DNA from: a virus
DNA: 21,648 bases
IMG/VR virus record: IMGVR_UViG_3300032236_000808
Span: 1 to 21,648 of that record
Strand: one strand, 5' to 3'
The position numbers were made by a program, and so were the translations under genes. The notes below the pieces were generated by a model. That model was not told where the DNA came from. It worked only from the letters and a program-made list of their open reading frames with translations, and did no database searches. Positions within the stretch are counted from its first letter, which is position 1; each line of letters begins with the position of its first letter. Of the stretch, positions 12,848-20,350 are shown in pieces.

Positions 12848-13156
12848 ATGAGTAAAGAATTTGCAAAAGCAAAACCAATTGGTGATAGATTATTATTAGA
12901 GATTGAAGTAAAAGAAAAAACAATCGGTGGAATTATTATTCCAGATTCAGTAAAAACAGGTGACCATAAAATTGCAACCGTAGTAGCGACTGGTGATGGT
13001 GTTTACACTCAACAAGGTGTTAAAGTTCCTATGACTGTTAAAGTTGGTGATAGAGTATTATTACCATTAGGAGAAATGGCAGTACAAAAGATTAAGTTAG
13101 GTGATAAGGAATATTATATGTGTAGAGAAATGGATTTATTATTAGTAATCAGATAA
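12848..13156 (+). CDS. groES: GroES-like co-chaperonin
   Basis: A 102-aa Cpn10 family protein that would cap host GroEL during folding of phage proteins. The pattern IGDRLLLEIEVKEKTIGGII (11-30) contains the conserved DR and the GroEL-binding mobile loop (GGIIIP), and VKVGDRVLLP (65-74) matches the family core. It is closer to bacterial GroES than to the highly diverged T4 gp31. The reading frame is complete and lies 5 bases behind the clamp loader. Why folding aid sits in the replication operon is not clear; large capsid proteins of big phages often need a modified GroES. Confidence 0.93.
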   Translation: MSKEFAKAKPIGDRLLLEIEVKEKTIGGIIIPDSVKTGDHKIATVVATGDGVYTQQGVKVPMTVKVGDRVLLPLGEMAVQKIKLGDKEYYMCREMDLLLVIR

Positions 13157-13166
13157 ACAAAATATT

Positions 13167-13421
13167 ATGCAACCAATGGATTTAAGTAGTTTGGGACAAG
13201 CACCAACACAACCGGATTTAAGTAAAACAACAGCATTAGAATGTAAGTGTGGGGGGCAATTCTTTTCACCGGCAATTCATTTTAGACAAGAAAGTGCATT
13301 AGCAAATGCAAGTGGAAAAGCACAAACAATACCTGTGGAAGTTTACTTATGTATTGATTGTGGTGAAGTATTTGAAGATTTATTACCAAAATCATTAAGA
13401 CCAGACAATGGCCAAGATTAA
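13167..13421 (+). CDS. small zinc-ribbon protein
   Basis: An 84-aa protein with a four-cysteine zinc site: CKC (C26, C28) and CIDC (C62, C65), linked by a beta-rich segment; the N-terminal 22 residues are low-complexity and probably flexible. Such ribbons bind nucleic acid or act as protein adaptors, and function here is unknown. It overlaps the next gene by 14 bases, so the two are likely translated together. Confidence 0.8.
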   Translation: MQPMDLSSLGQAPTQPDLSKTTALECKCGGQFFSPAIHFRQESALANASGKAQTIPVEVYLCIDCGEVFEDLLPKSLRPDNGQD

Positions 13422-13893
13422 AAAAGAATCGGATAAAGAAGTAAAACGATTAGGTTTATTTGACCATATATCGGCCGTAACTGAATATCAGGATCCACAA
13501 TATTGGAAAAAGATTTCCGATGATGATAAAAAAACTTTTGGTAATTTTATTATTCAAAGATATATCTCTATGAATCCTGATTGGATAGAGTGGATAGCAG
13601 AAGTTCAACCCTATGTTCAATCTTTACCTAATGAATATTTTTATAGATTCTTTAGTGATATGATTCCACCTAAGAAATATTATTTAAAATATATTAAAGG
13701 TAAGAAAGCAAATGACTATGAAGATTGGGTAGTTGATTTGGTGGTTAAAGAATATACCTGTTCAACCAAACATGCTAACGAATATTTAGATATTTTATAT
13801 TCAACAAGAGAAGGCAGAGAGCAAATTAAAGGTATGTGTGAGAAGTATGGTATTGATAAAAAACTAATAACATCACTTAAATTAAAAATCTGA
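13408..13893 (+). CDS. 62: clamp loader small subunit, T4 gp62-like
   Basis: A 161-aa protein that I match to gp62 of T4-like phages (187 aa in T4), the one non-ATPase subunit of the gp44/62 clamp loader. The evidence is pattern similarity: FIIQRYISMNPDWIEW, then LPNEYFYRFFSDMIPPKKYY, then KEYTCSTKHANEYLDIL, which follow the gp62 order of FMVENALSQFP, FNYLMAAVPRGKRY and AKRYQVNTNDAINYKSIL, with the same spacing. It has no motif of its own. Position in the same operon as gp44-, gp45- and gp43-like genes strengthens the call. It stops at TGA, 49 bases before the next gene. Confidence 0.75.
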   Translation: MAKIKKESDKEVKRLGLFDHISAVTEYQDPQYWKKISDDDKKTFGNFIIQRYISMNPDWIEWIAEVQPYVQSLPNEYFYRFFSDMIPPKKYYLKYIKGKKANDYEDWVVDLVVKEYTCSTKHANEYLDILYSTREGREQIKGMCEKYGIDKKLITSLKLKI

Positions 13894-13927
13894 TAATAAT
13901 CATATGTTCTTTTATACTTATATAGGT

Positions 13928-13935
13928 AAAAGGAG
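13928..13935 (+). promoter_or_regulatory. strong Shine-Dalgarno site (unusual here)
   Basis: AAAAGGAG lies 7 bases before ATG 13943. Only one other gene of the window (19330) has such a site; most starts show none, as is usual in Bacteroidota. Confidence 0.75.
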
Positions 13936-13942
13936 TTAACAT

Positions 13943-14596
13943 ATGAAAGCAAAGTTATTAGAATTAAGAAAAAATTGGAGAGAACAAGTTGGATTACTAC
14001 TTGTTAAATCTGTATTAGTATTTGTAATAGCAGCATTACTATTTCAAATATCAGGGGTTATCATTCACTTTTGGGGACCTGAAGGAATGGAACAAAACAT
14101 CGTAAATCAAATTGATTGGAAAATTAATGGTACATTCAAAAATAGTCCAGGTAACATTTGGTATAATGCAGATGAACAAATTTGGGTAGATGGTGTAACT
14201 AATGAAGTTAAAATAGGTAAATTAGCTGGTAATAGAAAGTTAGAGTTTGGTGTTAAAAACATTTTAGAAGAATACTTACAAGAGAAAGGTTATAATCTAT
14301 CTAAAAGTGCACCAAATAGATTATCAGTTCAAATTATATTTTTAGATGTTCTTACAACAAAAAAGAACATATCCGTATTTCATAGTGGAGAAGAAGAAGT
14401 AGTTATTCGTTTAAGAGGTGTTCTAAAATCCGAAGGGAAAAAGGACAAAGTAGTTATAGTAGAAGAATCCTCCTCAGAAATTTCAATGAGCACATTGATA
14501 GTTGACGAAGGTGGTGGTTTTAATCAAACAAGTTTAAGTAATGCACTTAAAAAAGGTTGTGATAAACTAATCACTAAATTATCAGAGGCTAAATAA
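13943..14596 (+). CDS. membrane-anchored protein of unknown function
   Basis: A 217-aa protein with a basic start (MKAKLLELRKNWREQ), one transmembrane segment at about 17-42 (VGLLLVKSVLVFVIAALLFQISGV), and a soluble region outside. The soluble part alternates beta-strands and helices (LSVQIIFLDVLTTKK, EEEVVIRLRGVLKS), reminiscent of small envelope-associated domains, but no family is identified. It starts a new gene block with a strong Shine-Dalgarno and a 49-base intergenic gap, and its stop is 2 bases before the next ATG, so it is the head of the envelope cassette. Confidence 0.65.
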   Translation: MKAKLLELRKNWREQVGLLLVKSVLVFVIAALLFQISGVIIHFWGPEGMEQNIVNQIDWKINGTFKNSPGNIWYNADEQIWVDGVTNEVKIGKLAGNRKLEFGVKNILEEYLQEKGYNLSKSAPNRLSVQIIFLDVLTTKKNISVFHSGEEEVVIRLRGVLKSEGKKDKVVIVEESSSEISMSTLIVDEGGGFNQTSLSNALKKGCDKLITKLSEAK

Positions 14597-14598
14597 AC

Positions 14599-16254
14599 AT
14601 GAAAAAATTTCTTATGGGTTTAGGGATAGTAATTCTATCTCTATTATCATTTACATCAAATGCTCAATTAACTATTAATCAATCCGCAACTCCAACTACT
14701 GGATTAAAAGTTGGTGATACAATTTCAGTTAAATACACAATTGCAAGAGGTACAACTACACCTCGTTATTTTTGGTTAAGATACCAATACAATAACAAAG
14801 CATTGGCATATGTTTCAACTACATTCTCACAAGGAACATCTGTTCAAACATATTACACAAGTTGGACGGGTTATAAATTTACAGCAAGTACTGCAAATAG
14901 TATTACTGCAACAAGTTTATATGACCAATACAAAGCAACTCCTTGGGGATATGCAACTAACGCAGACTGGAATGCGGGGCAATTGACAGTACAAAGAACC
15001 GATGCATCAATTAATGGAGATATTGCAACTCAAAAATATGTAATTAAAGATTTGGGTGATTATACTAATATTCACAAATTAGATTTATCATATTCAATCG
15101 ATGCAACAAGTGCAAACATTGGACCTATTACAACCGATCCTGGTACATTATCTTTATCAAATGTGACGGGTAATACATCTTCATTTAAAGTCAGAGTATT
15201 ATTCCCAACTGGATACGATATCACAGCACATACAGTTGCGTTATTCCCAATTAAAACAGATGGTACAATAGATTGGACAGTAACACCAATAGCAAGTAAA
15301 GTATTTGATGCAAGTGGAGAAGCAACTTTTACATCTGGAGTTAAAGTAGGTGATAGTTTAGCAGTTTGGATATATGGTGCAAGTGGTAAAACATTTATGG
15401 ATAATATTATAACGGTATCAGATGCATATAAAGCATTCTTAGGTATTTCACAAACTGATATAACAGGTGCTGCAACATATTTTACAAGACCAACATTACA
15501 AAAAAATATAGGACAAATTACAAAAGGAAAAGGAACATTTAGTGAAAGTGATTCTTATTATTCATTTGCATATGTGATGGGTATTGCTAATGTAGGAGAT
15601 AGTGCATATATTCCATCTAGCACAAGATCTAGTTCTTACAAATGGTTTAGCGGTTTATTAAATCAAAGTTGGTTAGATGGTACACCAACATACAAAACCA
15701 AAGTAACAAATTCAACTCAAGCAATTGATATGGTTTATGCTTGGGGTGGTGATTTAGATTGGTCACATTCATCAAATCCTGATACAATTGCAAGTAGAAT
15801 TAGTAGTGGTAATTACGCAAATTCGGTAGCTAATACAACTACAATTAAATCATTTTCAGTTGGAAGTATGAGTTATACATCTGCAATAGAAAGTGCAAAA
15901 TTGGGATTAAACTCTACTATTGTTAATGGTAAAGTTGTATTAACTGGAACATTAACTAAAGAAGGTTTAGCTGGTTTAGAAGTAATCTTACAATATGATA
16001 ATACTAAATTAACTTTTGACAATATAGCATTTGATGCAGGTGCAAATGTAGTAAACTTTTCAACAAATAAAGATGGTAGATTAACATTTGGTTCAATGGA
16101 CCAGACAAAGTTGGATAGAATTAAAATAGGAACACCATATACATTAACATTTACGCCAAAAGAAACATTAGCTAATACAGCAGGTTTATTTTATACAGTT
16201 TTAGCAGATGCGGTTGATGGAGCCGGAAATAAGATTAACTTAATAGTAGAATAA
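14599..16254 (+). CDS. exported protein with C-terminal cohesin-like domain
   Basis: A 551-aa protein with a clear Sec signal peptide (MKKFLMGLGIVILSLLSFTSNA, cleavage probable before Q23). It consists mostly of beta-sandwich-like stretches rich in Ser, Thr and Asn. Residues about 435-550 (TKEGLAGLEVILQYDNTKLT, then LTFGSMD, then LFYTVLADAVDGAGNKINL) follow the cohesin-type pattern. A degenerate dockerin-like loop may lie near 308-328 (KGKGTFSESDSYYSFAYVMG). It is paralogous to the next gene in the C-terminal half. Likely destination is the periplasm or cell surface, unusual for a phage gene; a virion surface fibre exported by mistake is less likely given the signal. Confidence 0.7.
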   Translation: MKKFLMGLGIVILSLLSFTSNAQLTINQSATPTTGLKVGDTISVKYTIARGTTTPRYFWLRYQYNNKALAYVSTTFSQGTSVQTYYTSWTGYKFTASTANSITATSLYDQYKATPWGYATNADWNAGQLTVQRTDASINGDIATQKYVIKDLGDYTNIHKLDLSYSIDATSANIGPITTDPGTLSLSNVTGNTSSFKVRVLFPTGYDITAHTVALFPIKTDGTIDWTVTPIASKVFDASGEATFTSGVKVGDSLAVWIYGASGKTFMDNIITVSDAYKAFLGISQTDITGAATYFTRPTLQKNIGQITKGKGTFSESDSYYSFAYVMGIANVGDSAYIPSSTRSSSYKWFSGLLNQSWLDGTPTYKTKVTNSTQAIDMVYAWGGDLDWSHSSNPDTIASRISSGNYANSVANTTTIKSFSVGSMSYTSAIESAKLGLNSTIVNGKVVLTGTLTKEGLAGLEVILQYDNTKLTFDNIAFDAGANVVNFSTNKDGRLTFGSMDQTKLDRIKIGTPYTLTFTPKETLANTAGLFYTVLADAVDGAGNKINLIVE

Positions 16255-18149
16255 TGAAAAAATTATTCGTTACATTACTTCTAACAATATTATCATTCGT
16301 AACCTACTCCCAATCAGGAGTGGGTTATTTGAATTATACCGTCTATAACATTATAAGTAACGGAGCGGGTCAATATGCTAATAATGCAACTAACTTTGTT
16401 AATATGTTTGATGTTACAAAGGGAGCTAGTGTTTATACAAGCGGAGTAACAACAGCAGCAAAAGCTTTATATTTTGTTAATAGTTGGACACCTTCAGGAG
16501 TTCCAAATGGTGGTGCATATACCGGTATTAAAATTACTGGATATTTTGTTCCAAAAGAAAGTGGAACATATTCATTTGGTATTGATGGAGATGATGGTGT
16601 AGATTTTTCATTAGATGGTGTTGTTGTAACATCATTTTATGGACCACATGGTTTTGGTGGTTATCGTTTTGGGACAATTAATTTAGTTGCGGGAAAGACC
16701 TATGCATTTATGGCAAGATACCAAAACTGGGGTGGTGGATGGGGTTTGGATTTAGCATGGAAAAGACCTTCTCAATCACAATGGACGGTTCAATCAAATG
16801 AGGTGTATTCAACACAACCATCATCACCAACCAAAAAAGCAATTACCAATTTTAACTTTAATACAAATCTAAATGCAACAACATTTGCCGTAGGTTCATC
16901 ATTAAGTTCGGCGGGTTCAATAGATATAACAACATTATTAGATAGTGTTAAAGTTGCAAATGGTTATAAAGGTAACATCACTTCAGGACAAGTTGAGTGG
17001 AGTTATGTTAATTTTTTTAATGGAGTAACTACACTTTATATTGACATGAGACAATTTGGTAATACAATACCATCAGCAGTTAATAGTGTTTCTATATTGG
17101 ATGTTTATAGTGGACCTGTTACATTTACAACAAGTGATGGAACTTGGGCACAATATACTATTCCATCTACATTAACAAAAGTAACTGATGGAACTTCTAT
17201 TTATAACTCAAATATAAGAAATGCAGGATATAATAATTATGCATTCGCTTGTAATGTAGGGTTTACAGCAAATCAAATATACAAACCACAAACAATATCC
17301 CTTTCAACTACAAACAATTTAACTACTTTGTATAATAGTATTGTGACAGTATCCGATGTTTATTTAGCATTTCAAGAATATTCAAACCAAGGTATATTTG
17401 GTAATCAAACAGGAACTGCATTTACAAAAGGTATTCAATATCAAAATGCTGATATAGATGGTAATGGTATATTTGATGAAAATGATTGTTTCTTATTATT
17501 ACAAAATATGACAGGAGCAAAAACATTAGTTGACACATTCAATCTAAACAAAACTTTAAGAATAATACCACAATCAAAATATGATAGTATTGGTAAATCT
17601 AATTGGAATACATTTACAAATCCATTGGGTAGTTCATATACATTCGATATAAACACAGGTAAATCAACAGATACATTAAATTTAGCAGCTGCTTGGAAAG
17701 GTGATGTAAACTTATCACATTCAACTACACCAGCAACAAATAATTTAACATCAATGGCTTTAAAATCAATGAGTGTTAGTACTGAAATTAATGGAACAAT
17801 TATGACTGAAATAATTGGTGATAGTGTATATGCAACATTAACAATAGACCCATTAGGACAAGAATTAGTAGGAGCACAATTTAAATTAAATTATGATAAT
17901 AGTTTGTTAAAATTTAATAATATATCATTTAAAACAAAAAACAATCCAACTAATTTTGGAACTGATATGGGTGATTATATAAATTTTGGTTCTTTAATTA
18001 CAACGGGTGCAACTTTAGATAATACTACCGAATATAAAATTATATTTACAACTAAATCAAAATTAGATAATATATTGGGATTGATTTCAATATATCTAAC
18101 GGATGCGGTAAATAAAAGTGGAACAACATTAAAATTGAAAATACAATAA
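16254..18149 (+). CDS. exported PA14 / dockerin-like / cohesin-like protein
   Basis: A 631-aa secreted protein. Signal peptide MKKLFVTLLLTILSFVTYSQ (1-20). A PA14-type carbohydrate-binding beta-barrel lies at about 75-175: YFVPKESGTYSFGIDGDDGV and LVAGKTYAFMARYQNWGGG are diagnostic. A calcium-binding, dockerin-like loop follows: D400-x-D402-x-N404-G-x-x-D408-x-x-D411. The last 120 residues form a cohesin-like sandwich homologous to that of the upstream gene. Its ATG overlaps the stop of that gene by one base, as does the next gene, so three genes are translationally linked. It probably binds glycans or a partner outside the cell. Confidence 0.78.
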   Translation: MKKLFVTLLLTILSFVTYSQSGVGYLNYTVYNIISNGAGQYANNATNFVNMFDVTKGASVYTSGVTTAAKALYFVNSWTPSGVPNGGAYTGIKITGYFVPKESGTYSFGIDGDDGVDFSLDGVVVTSFYGPHGFGGYRFGTINLVAGKTYAFMARYQNWGGGWGLDLAWKRPSQSQWTVQSNEVYSTQPSSPTKKAITNFNFNTNLNATTFAVGSSLSSAGSIDITTLLDSVKVANGYKGNITSGQVEWSYVNFFNGVTTLYIDMRQFGNTIPSAVNSVSILDVYSGPVTFTTSDGTWAQYTIPSTLTKVTDGTSIYNSNIRNAGYNNYAFACNVGFTANQIYKPQTISLSTTNNLTTLYNSIVTVSDVYLAFQEYSNQGIFGNQTGTAFTKGIQYQNADIDGNGIFDENDCFLLLQNMTGAKTLVDTFNLNKTLRIIPQSKYDSIGKSNWNTFTNPLGSSYTFDINTGKSTDTLNLAAAWKGDVNLSHSTTPATNNLTSMALKSMSVSTEINGTIMTEIIGDSVYATLTIDPLGQELVGAQFKLNYDNSLLKFNNISFKTKNNPTNFGTDMGDYINFGSLITTGATLDNTTEYKIIFTTKSKLDNILGLISIYLTDAVNKSGTTLKLKIQ

Positions 18150-18499
18150 TGAAACATATTAAAATTATAATCCTTTGTTGTATCATTTTTATAATATCTT
18201 GTCAAAAAGTATTAGTTGTACCGGTAGAAGTAAAGGTAAACAATGTATTTGATGCACCTCAAAATAGTATTACAAATGGACAAGAAATACAATTTAATTT
18301 AACAACAAGTGGTGTATATACATTAACAATTGGTGATAGTGTAACTAACCAAGTTTTGACAAGAGAAAGATTTAATGGACAAATTGGACAAAATAAAAAG
18401 AAAATATACACTAAAGGGCTACAAAGTAAATATTTATATTTGTTATTGGAAGATGTTACAAAAAATAAAATAGGTAAAACAACAATAATAATAAACTAA
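18149..18499 (+). CDS. lipoprotein with C-terminal beta-domain
   Basis: A 116-aa protein with a lipoprotein signal: basic start MKHIK, hydrophobic run, then IISC with Cys18 as the lipidation site followed by QK. The remainder (about 40-116) is a single beta-sandwich-like domain; its pattern, YTLTIGDSVTNQVLTRERF then YLYLLLEDVTKNKIGKTTII, resembles the C-terminal tails of Bacteroidota type IX secretion substrates. It overlaps the previous stop by one base and stops 1 base before the next gene. Confidence 0.7.
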   Translation: MKHIKIIILCCIIFIISCQKVLVVPVEVKVNNVFDAPQNSITNGQEIQFNLTTSGVYTLTIGDSVTNQVLTRERFNGQIGQNKKKIYTKGLQSKYLYLLLEDVTKNKIGKTTIIIN

Positions 18500-18500
18500 A

Positions 18501-18869
18501 ATGAAAAAATTAATTTTAATAGCATTAGTAGGAATGATGTTTGTAGGATGTAGAAAATCAGATACAATAGCAATGGTTAATACAATACCATCTGAATTGG
18601 CAATCAATAGTGTAAGTGGTATTAAATTGGAAACACCATTTGTAACATCACAAGTATCTATGAATGTTAAAAGTGAAGTAGCACAAACGGTAACAATAAA
18701 AATATTTGATATATCTAATAGAGTAGTATCTAAATCAACATCCGATGTAAAAGTTGGTGATAACATTTTAAAAGTATATACAAACGCATTACCATCATCA
18801 GCATATAGAATTGCATTATTTGATGATAAAGGAAATCAATTAGGAATTACGGATTTTAATAAAATATAA
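18501..18869 (+). CDS. lipoprotein with type IX tail-like domain
   Basis: A 122-aa lipoprotein: MKKLILIALVGMMFVGC, lipidated Cys17, then RK. The C-terminal 65 residues (VTIKIFDISNRVVSKSTSDV, then ALPSSAYRIALFDDKGN) strongly recall the type A sorting domain of the type IX system, where the pattern is xVxIYDxxGRxV...G.....LxSGxYxxxL. The tail is not extended by an enzyme, so it would be an anchored, bare domain; it might act as a decoy or receptor modifier (inference). It is homologous in layout to the upstream lipoprotein. Confidence 0.72.
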   Translation: MKKLILIALVGMMFVGCRKSDTIAMVNTIPSELAINSVSGIKLETPFVTSQVSMNVKSEVAQTVTIKIFDISNRVVSKSTSDVKVGDNILKVYTNALPSSAYRIALFDDKGNQLGITDFNKI

Positions 18870-18873
18870 TATT

Positions 18874-19230
18874 ATGGCAAAAGCAAAAAAAGAGCAATCA
18901 CCAGAAGAAGTGATGGCTAAAAATGAAAAACACAATGACGGTACAATGAGTGGTTTAAAGAAAACTATCATTGGTACGGTTGGTACATTGGTAACCGCAG
19001 GTGGTGCATTTTTAATGACTTACTTACAAAAACCAAAAGAGGGAGAAAACAAACAACAACCTCAAAGTATTAACATCAATATACCACAGCAACAACAAGC
19101 AGCTGGTGGTAAGACTGTAATAATCAAAGAGAAAGCAGCTAATGGTGGAGCAACCGCTAAACCAGCAGAACAACCAAAACCTAAAAAGAAAGAAGGTGAT
19201 GAGTTCAAAGAAAAACCTGCTCAATGGTAA
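18874..19230 (+). CDS. small membrane protein with flexible Q/K/P-rich tail
   Basis: A 118-aa protein: charged N-terminus (about 1-28), one transmembrane segment (about 29-50, IIGTVGTLVTAGGAFLMTYL), and a disordered tail rich in Gln, Lys, Pro and Ala. It starts 4 bases after the second lipoprotein gene. The next ORF overlaps its end by 7 bases. Position before a holin-like gene suggests a lysis role (inner-membrane spanin or accessory), but no motif proves it. Confidence 0.6.
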   Translation: MAKAKKEQSPEEVMAKNEKHNDGTMSGLKKTIIGTVGTLVTAGGAFLMTYLQKPKEGENKQQPQSININIPQQQQAAGGKTVIIKEKAANGGATAKPAEQPKPKKKEGDEFKEKPAQW

Positions 19231-19325
19231 TATATTATCAAATAGGAACGGTAGTATTTTTTGTAGGAATATTATCATTTCTTATTCGATGGTCTTTAAA
19301 AACACAAAACAAAACAAAGGAGTAA
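19224..19325 (+). CDS. 33-aa single-pass membrane peptide
   Basis: ATG 19224 overlaps the stop of the upstream gene. The peptide MVIYYQIGTVVFFVGILSFL then RWSLKTQNKTKE is one hydrophobic segment followed by a positive tail. It ends just where the Shine-Dalgarno of the holin-like gene lies and stops 4 bases before that ATG, so it is likely translated as part of the same cluster. Size and form fit a lysis accessory peptide. Confidence 0.5.
   Translation: MVIYYQIGTVVFFVGILSFLIRWSLKTQNKTKE
19316..19322 (+). promoter_or_regulatory. Shine-Dalgarno site of the holin-like gene
   Basis: AAAGGAG, 7 bases before ATG 19330, with the same spacing as the site before 13943. It overlaps the end of the 33-aa ORF. 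Confidence 0.75.
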
Positions 19326-19329
19326 CAAG

Positions 19330-19599
19330 ATGACTTTTAAGCAATGGATAATAGACCTTTTCAGAGATGAAAGAGGTTCTATTTCAGTAAAACCAGTTAT
19401 CGCATTTTTTGGTGCATTATTTTTATGTATCACTATGATTGCGAATAGCTATTCTGCTAAAGATATCGCTCCATCTGATAAGTTAGTTGATGCTGTAATG
19501 GTTATAACTGCAATCGGTATGGGTGCGGATAGTTTAGACAAGTTCAGTAAGAAGGCACCAGCAGATGAGCCGGCAGCTAAAGAAGAAGAATTAGGTTAA
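19330..19599 (+). CDS. probable holin
   Basis: An 89-aa protein with a short charged N-terminus (MTFKQWIIDLFRDERGS), a transmembrane segment at about 22-41 (VIAFFGALFLCITMIANSYS), a second hydrophobic helix at about 52-66 (KLVDAVMVITAIGMG) and a charged tail ending EEELG. Two segments with a tail of charges is a holin-type layout; holins pierce the inner membrane at lysis. It has its own strong Shine-Dalgarno site and the intrinsic terminator follows. No endolysin gene is visible in this window, so the role is inferred. Confidence 0.6.
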   Translation: MTFKQWIIDLFRDERGSISVKPVIAFFGALFLCITMIANSYSAKDIAPSDKLVDAVMVITAIGMGADSLDKFSKKAPADEPAAKEEELG

Positions 19600-19614
19600 T
19601 AATTAATTAACATT

Positions 19615-19644
19615 AAAAACCCTCACAATTAGTGGGGGTTTTTT
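19615..19644 (+). terminator. intrinsic terminator after the envelope/lysis block
   Basis: AAAAACCCTCAC (19615-19626) pairs with GTGGGGGTTTTT (19632-19643) with a 5-nt loop and a T run. It separates the 13943-19599 block from the glycosyltransferase gene. Confidence 0.9.
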
Positions 19645-19654
19645 ATTTATACTT

Positions 19655-20350
19655 ATGGATAACTTATTAACAATAGTAATACCTTGTAAAAATGAAAAAG
19701 ACAACATATATGAATGTATTGCATTTATTGCAAAACAAGTGGGGTTCGCAGGAACTAGAATTATTATTGCAGATACTTCCGATGAAGCAGATAGTTTAGA
19801 TTTTTTATATTATGTTAAAAGAGATTTCAAATATTCATTAGAAATAGAAATTATTGAAGGTGGTTTTCCTGCAAAGGCCCGTTTAGAAGGTAGTAAATTA
19901 GTAACTACACCTTACATTCTTTTTTTAGATGCCGATATAATGTTACAAAACAAATTTATATTAGGTGAATGTTTGGCATACAATACTGATTTAGTAACAG
20001 TTCCATTTCAAACGGAAAAAGGATTTAATTGGATATTTCGTTTATTTGATATTCAACAAAAAATGAGTAATTGGTTAGGTACACCATTTGCAATAGGTGG
20101 ATTTCAATTATGGAAAACCAAAGCATATTGGAAAACGGGTGGATATGATGAAACACATCTATTTGCAGAAGATTATTGGGTATCACAAAAAGCAGATGTA
20201 ATGAAAATACATAATACTAAAGGAGTATGGACATCTGCAAGAAGATTTAAAAATAAAGGATTTTTCTATATGTTTTTAATCAGTATAAAATGCTATATCA
20301 ACCGAAACAACACAAATTTCTTCAAACAACATCACAACTATTGGACATGA
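19655..20350 (+). CDS. family 2 glycosyltransferase
   Basis: A 231-aa GT-A fold enzyme that would transfer a nucleotide-activated sugar. N-terminal IVIPCKNEKDNI (7-18) is the family nucleotide-binding start; LDAD (91-94) holds the DxD metal site; AEDYWVSQ (171-178) is the ED/acceptor motif. A hydrophobic C-terminus (GFFYMFLISIKCY) suggests membrane association, so a lipid-linked or surface glycan acceptor is likely. It is the first gene after the terminator; its stop overlaps the next ATG by four bases (ATGA), so the two enzymes are produced together. Confidence 0.88.
   Translation: MDNLLTIVIPCKNEKDNIYECIAFIAKQVGFAGTRIIIADTSDEADSLDFLYYVKRDFKYSLEIEIIEGGFPAKARLEGSKLVTTPYILFLDADIMLQNKFILGECLAYNTDLVTVPFQTEKGFNWIFRLFDIQQKMSNWLGTPFAIGGFQLWKTKAYWKTGGYDETHLFAEDYWVSQKADVMKIHNTKGVWTSARRFKNKGFFYMFLISIKCYINRNNTNFFKQHHNYWT

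Noticed and set aside
290-17404. Other TATATTTA/TATATTTG boxes (290, 3567, 10733, 11178, about 17397)
   Set aside because: None has TTTG 19-20 nt upstream, and most lie inside coding sequence.
16254-18149. Cellulosome-like enzyme
   Set aside because: PA14, dockerin-like and cohesin-like parts are visible but no glycoside hydrolase domain, so a catalytic role is not claimed.
19142-19333. 63-codon ORF in another frame across the end of the 118-aa gene
   Set aside because: It overlaps two better supported ORFs (18874-19230 and 19224-19325) and has an Asn/Lys-rich, unnatural composition.
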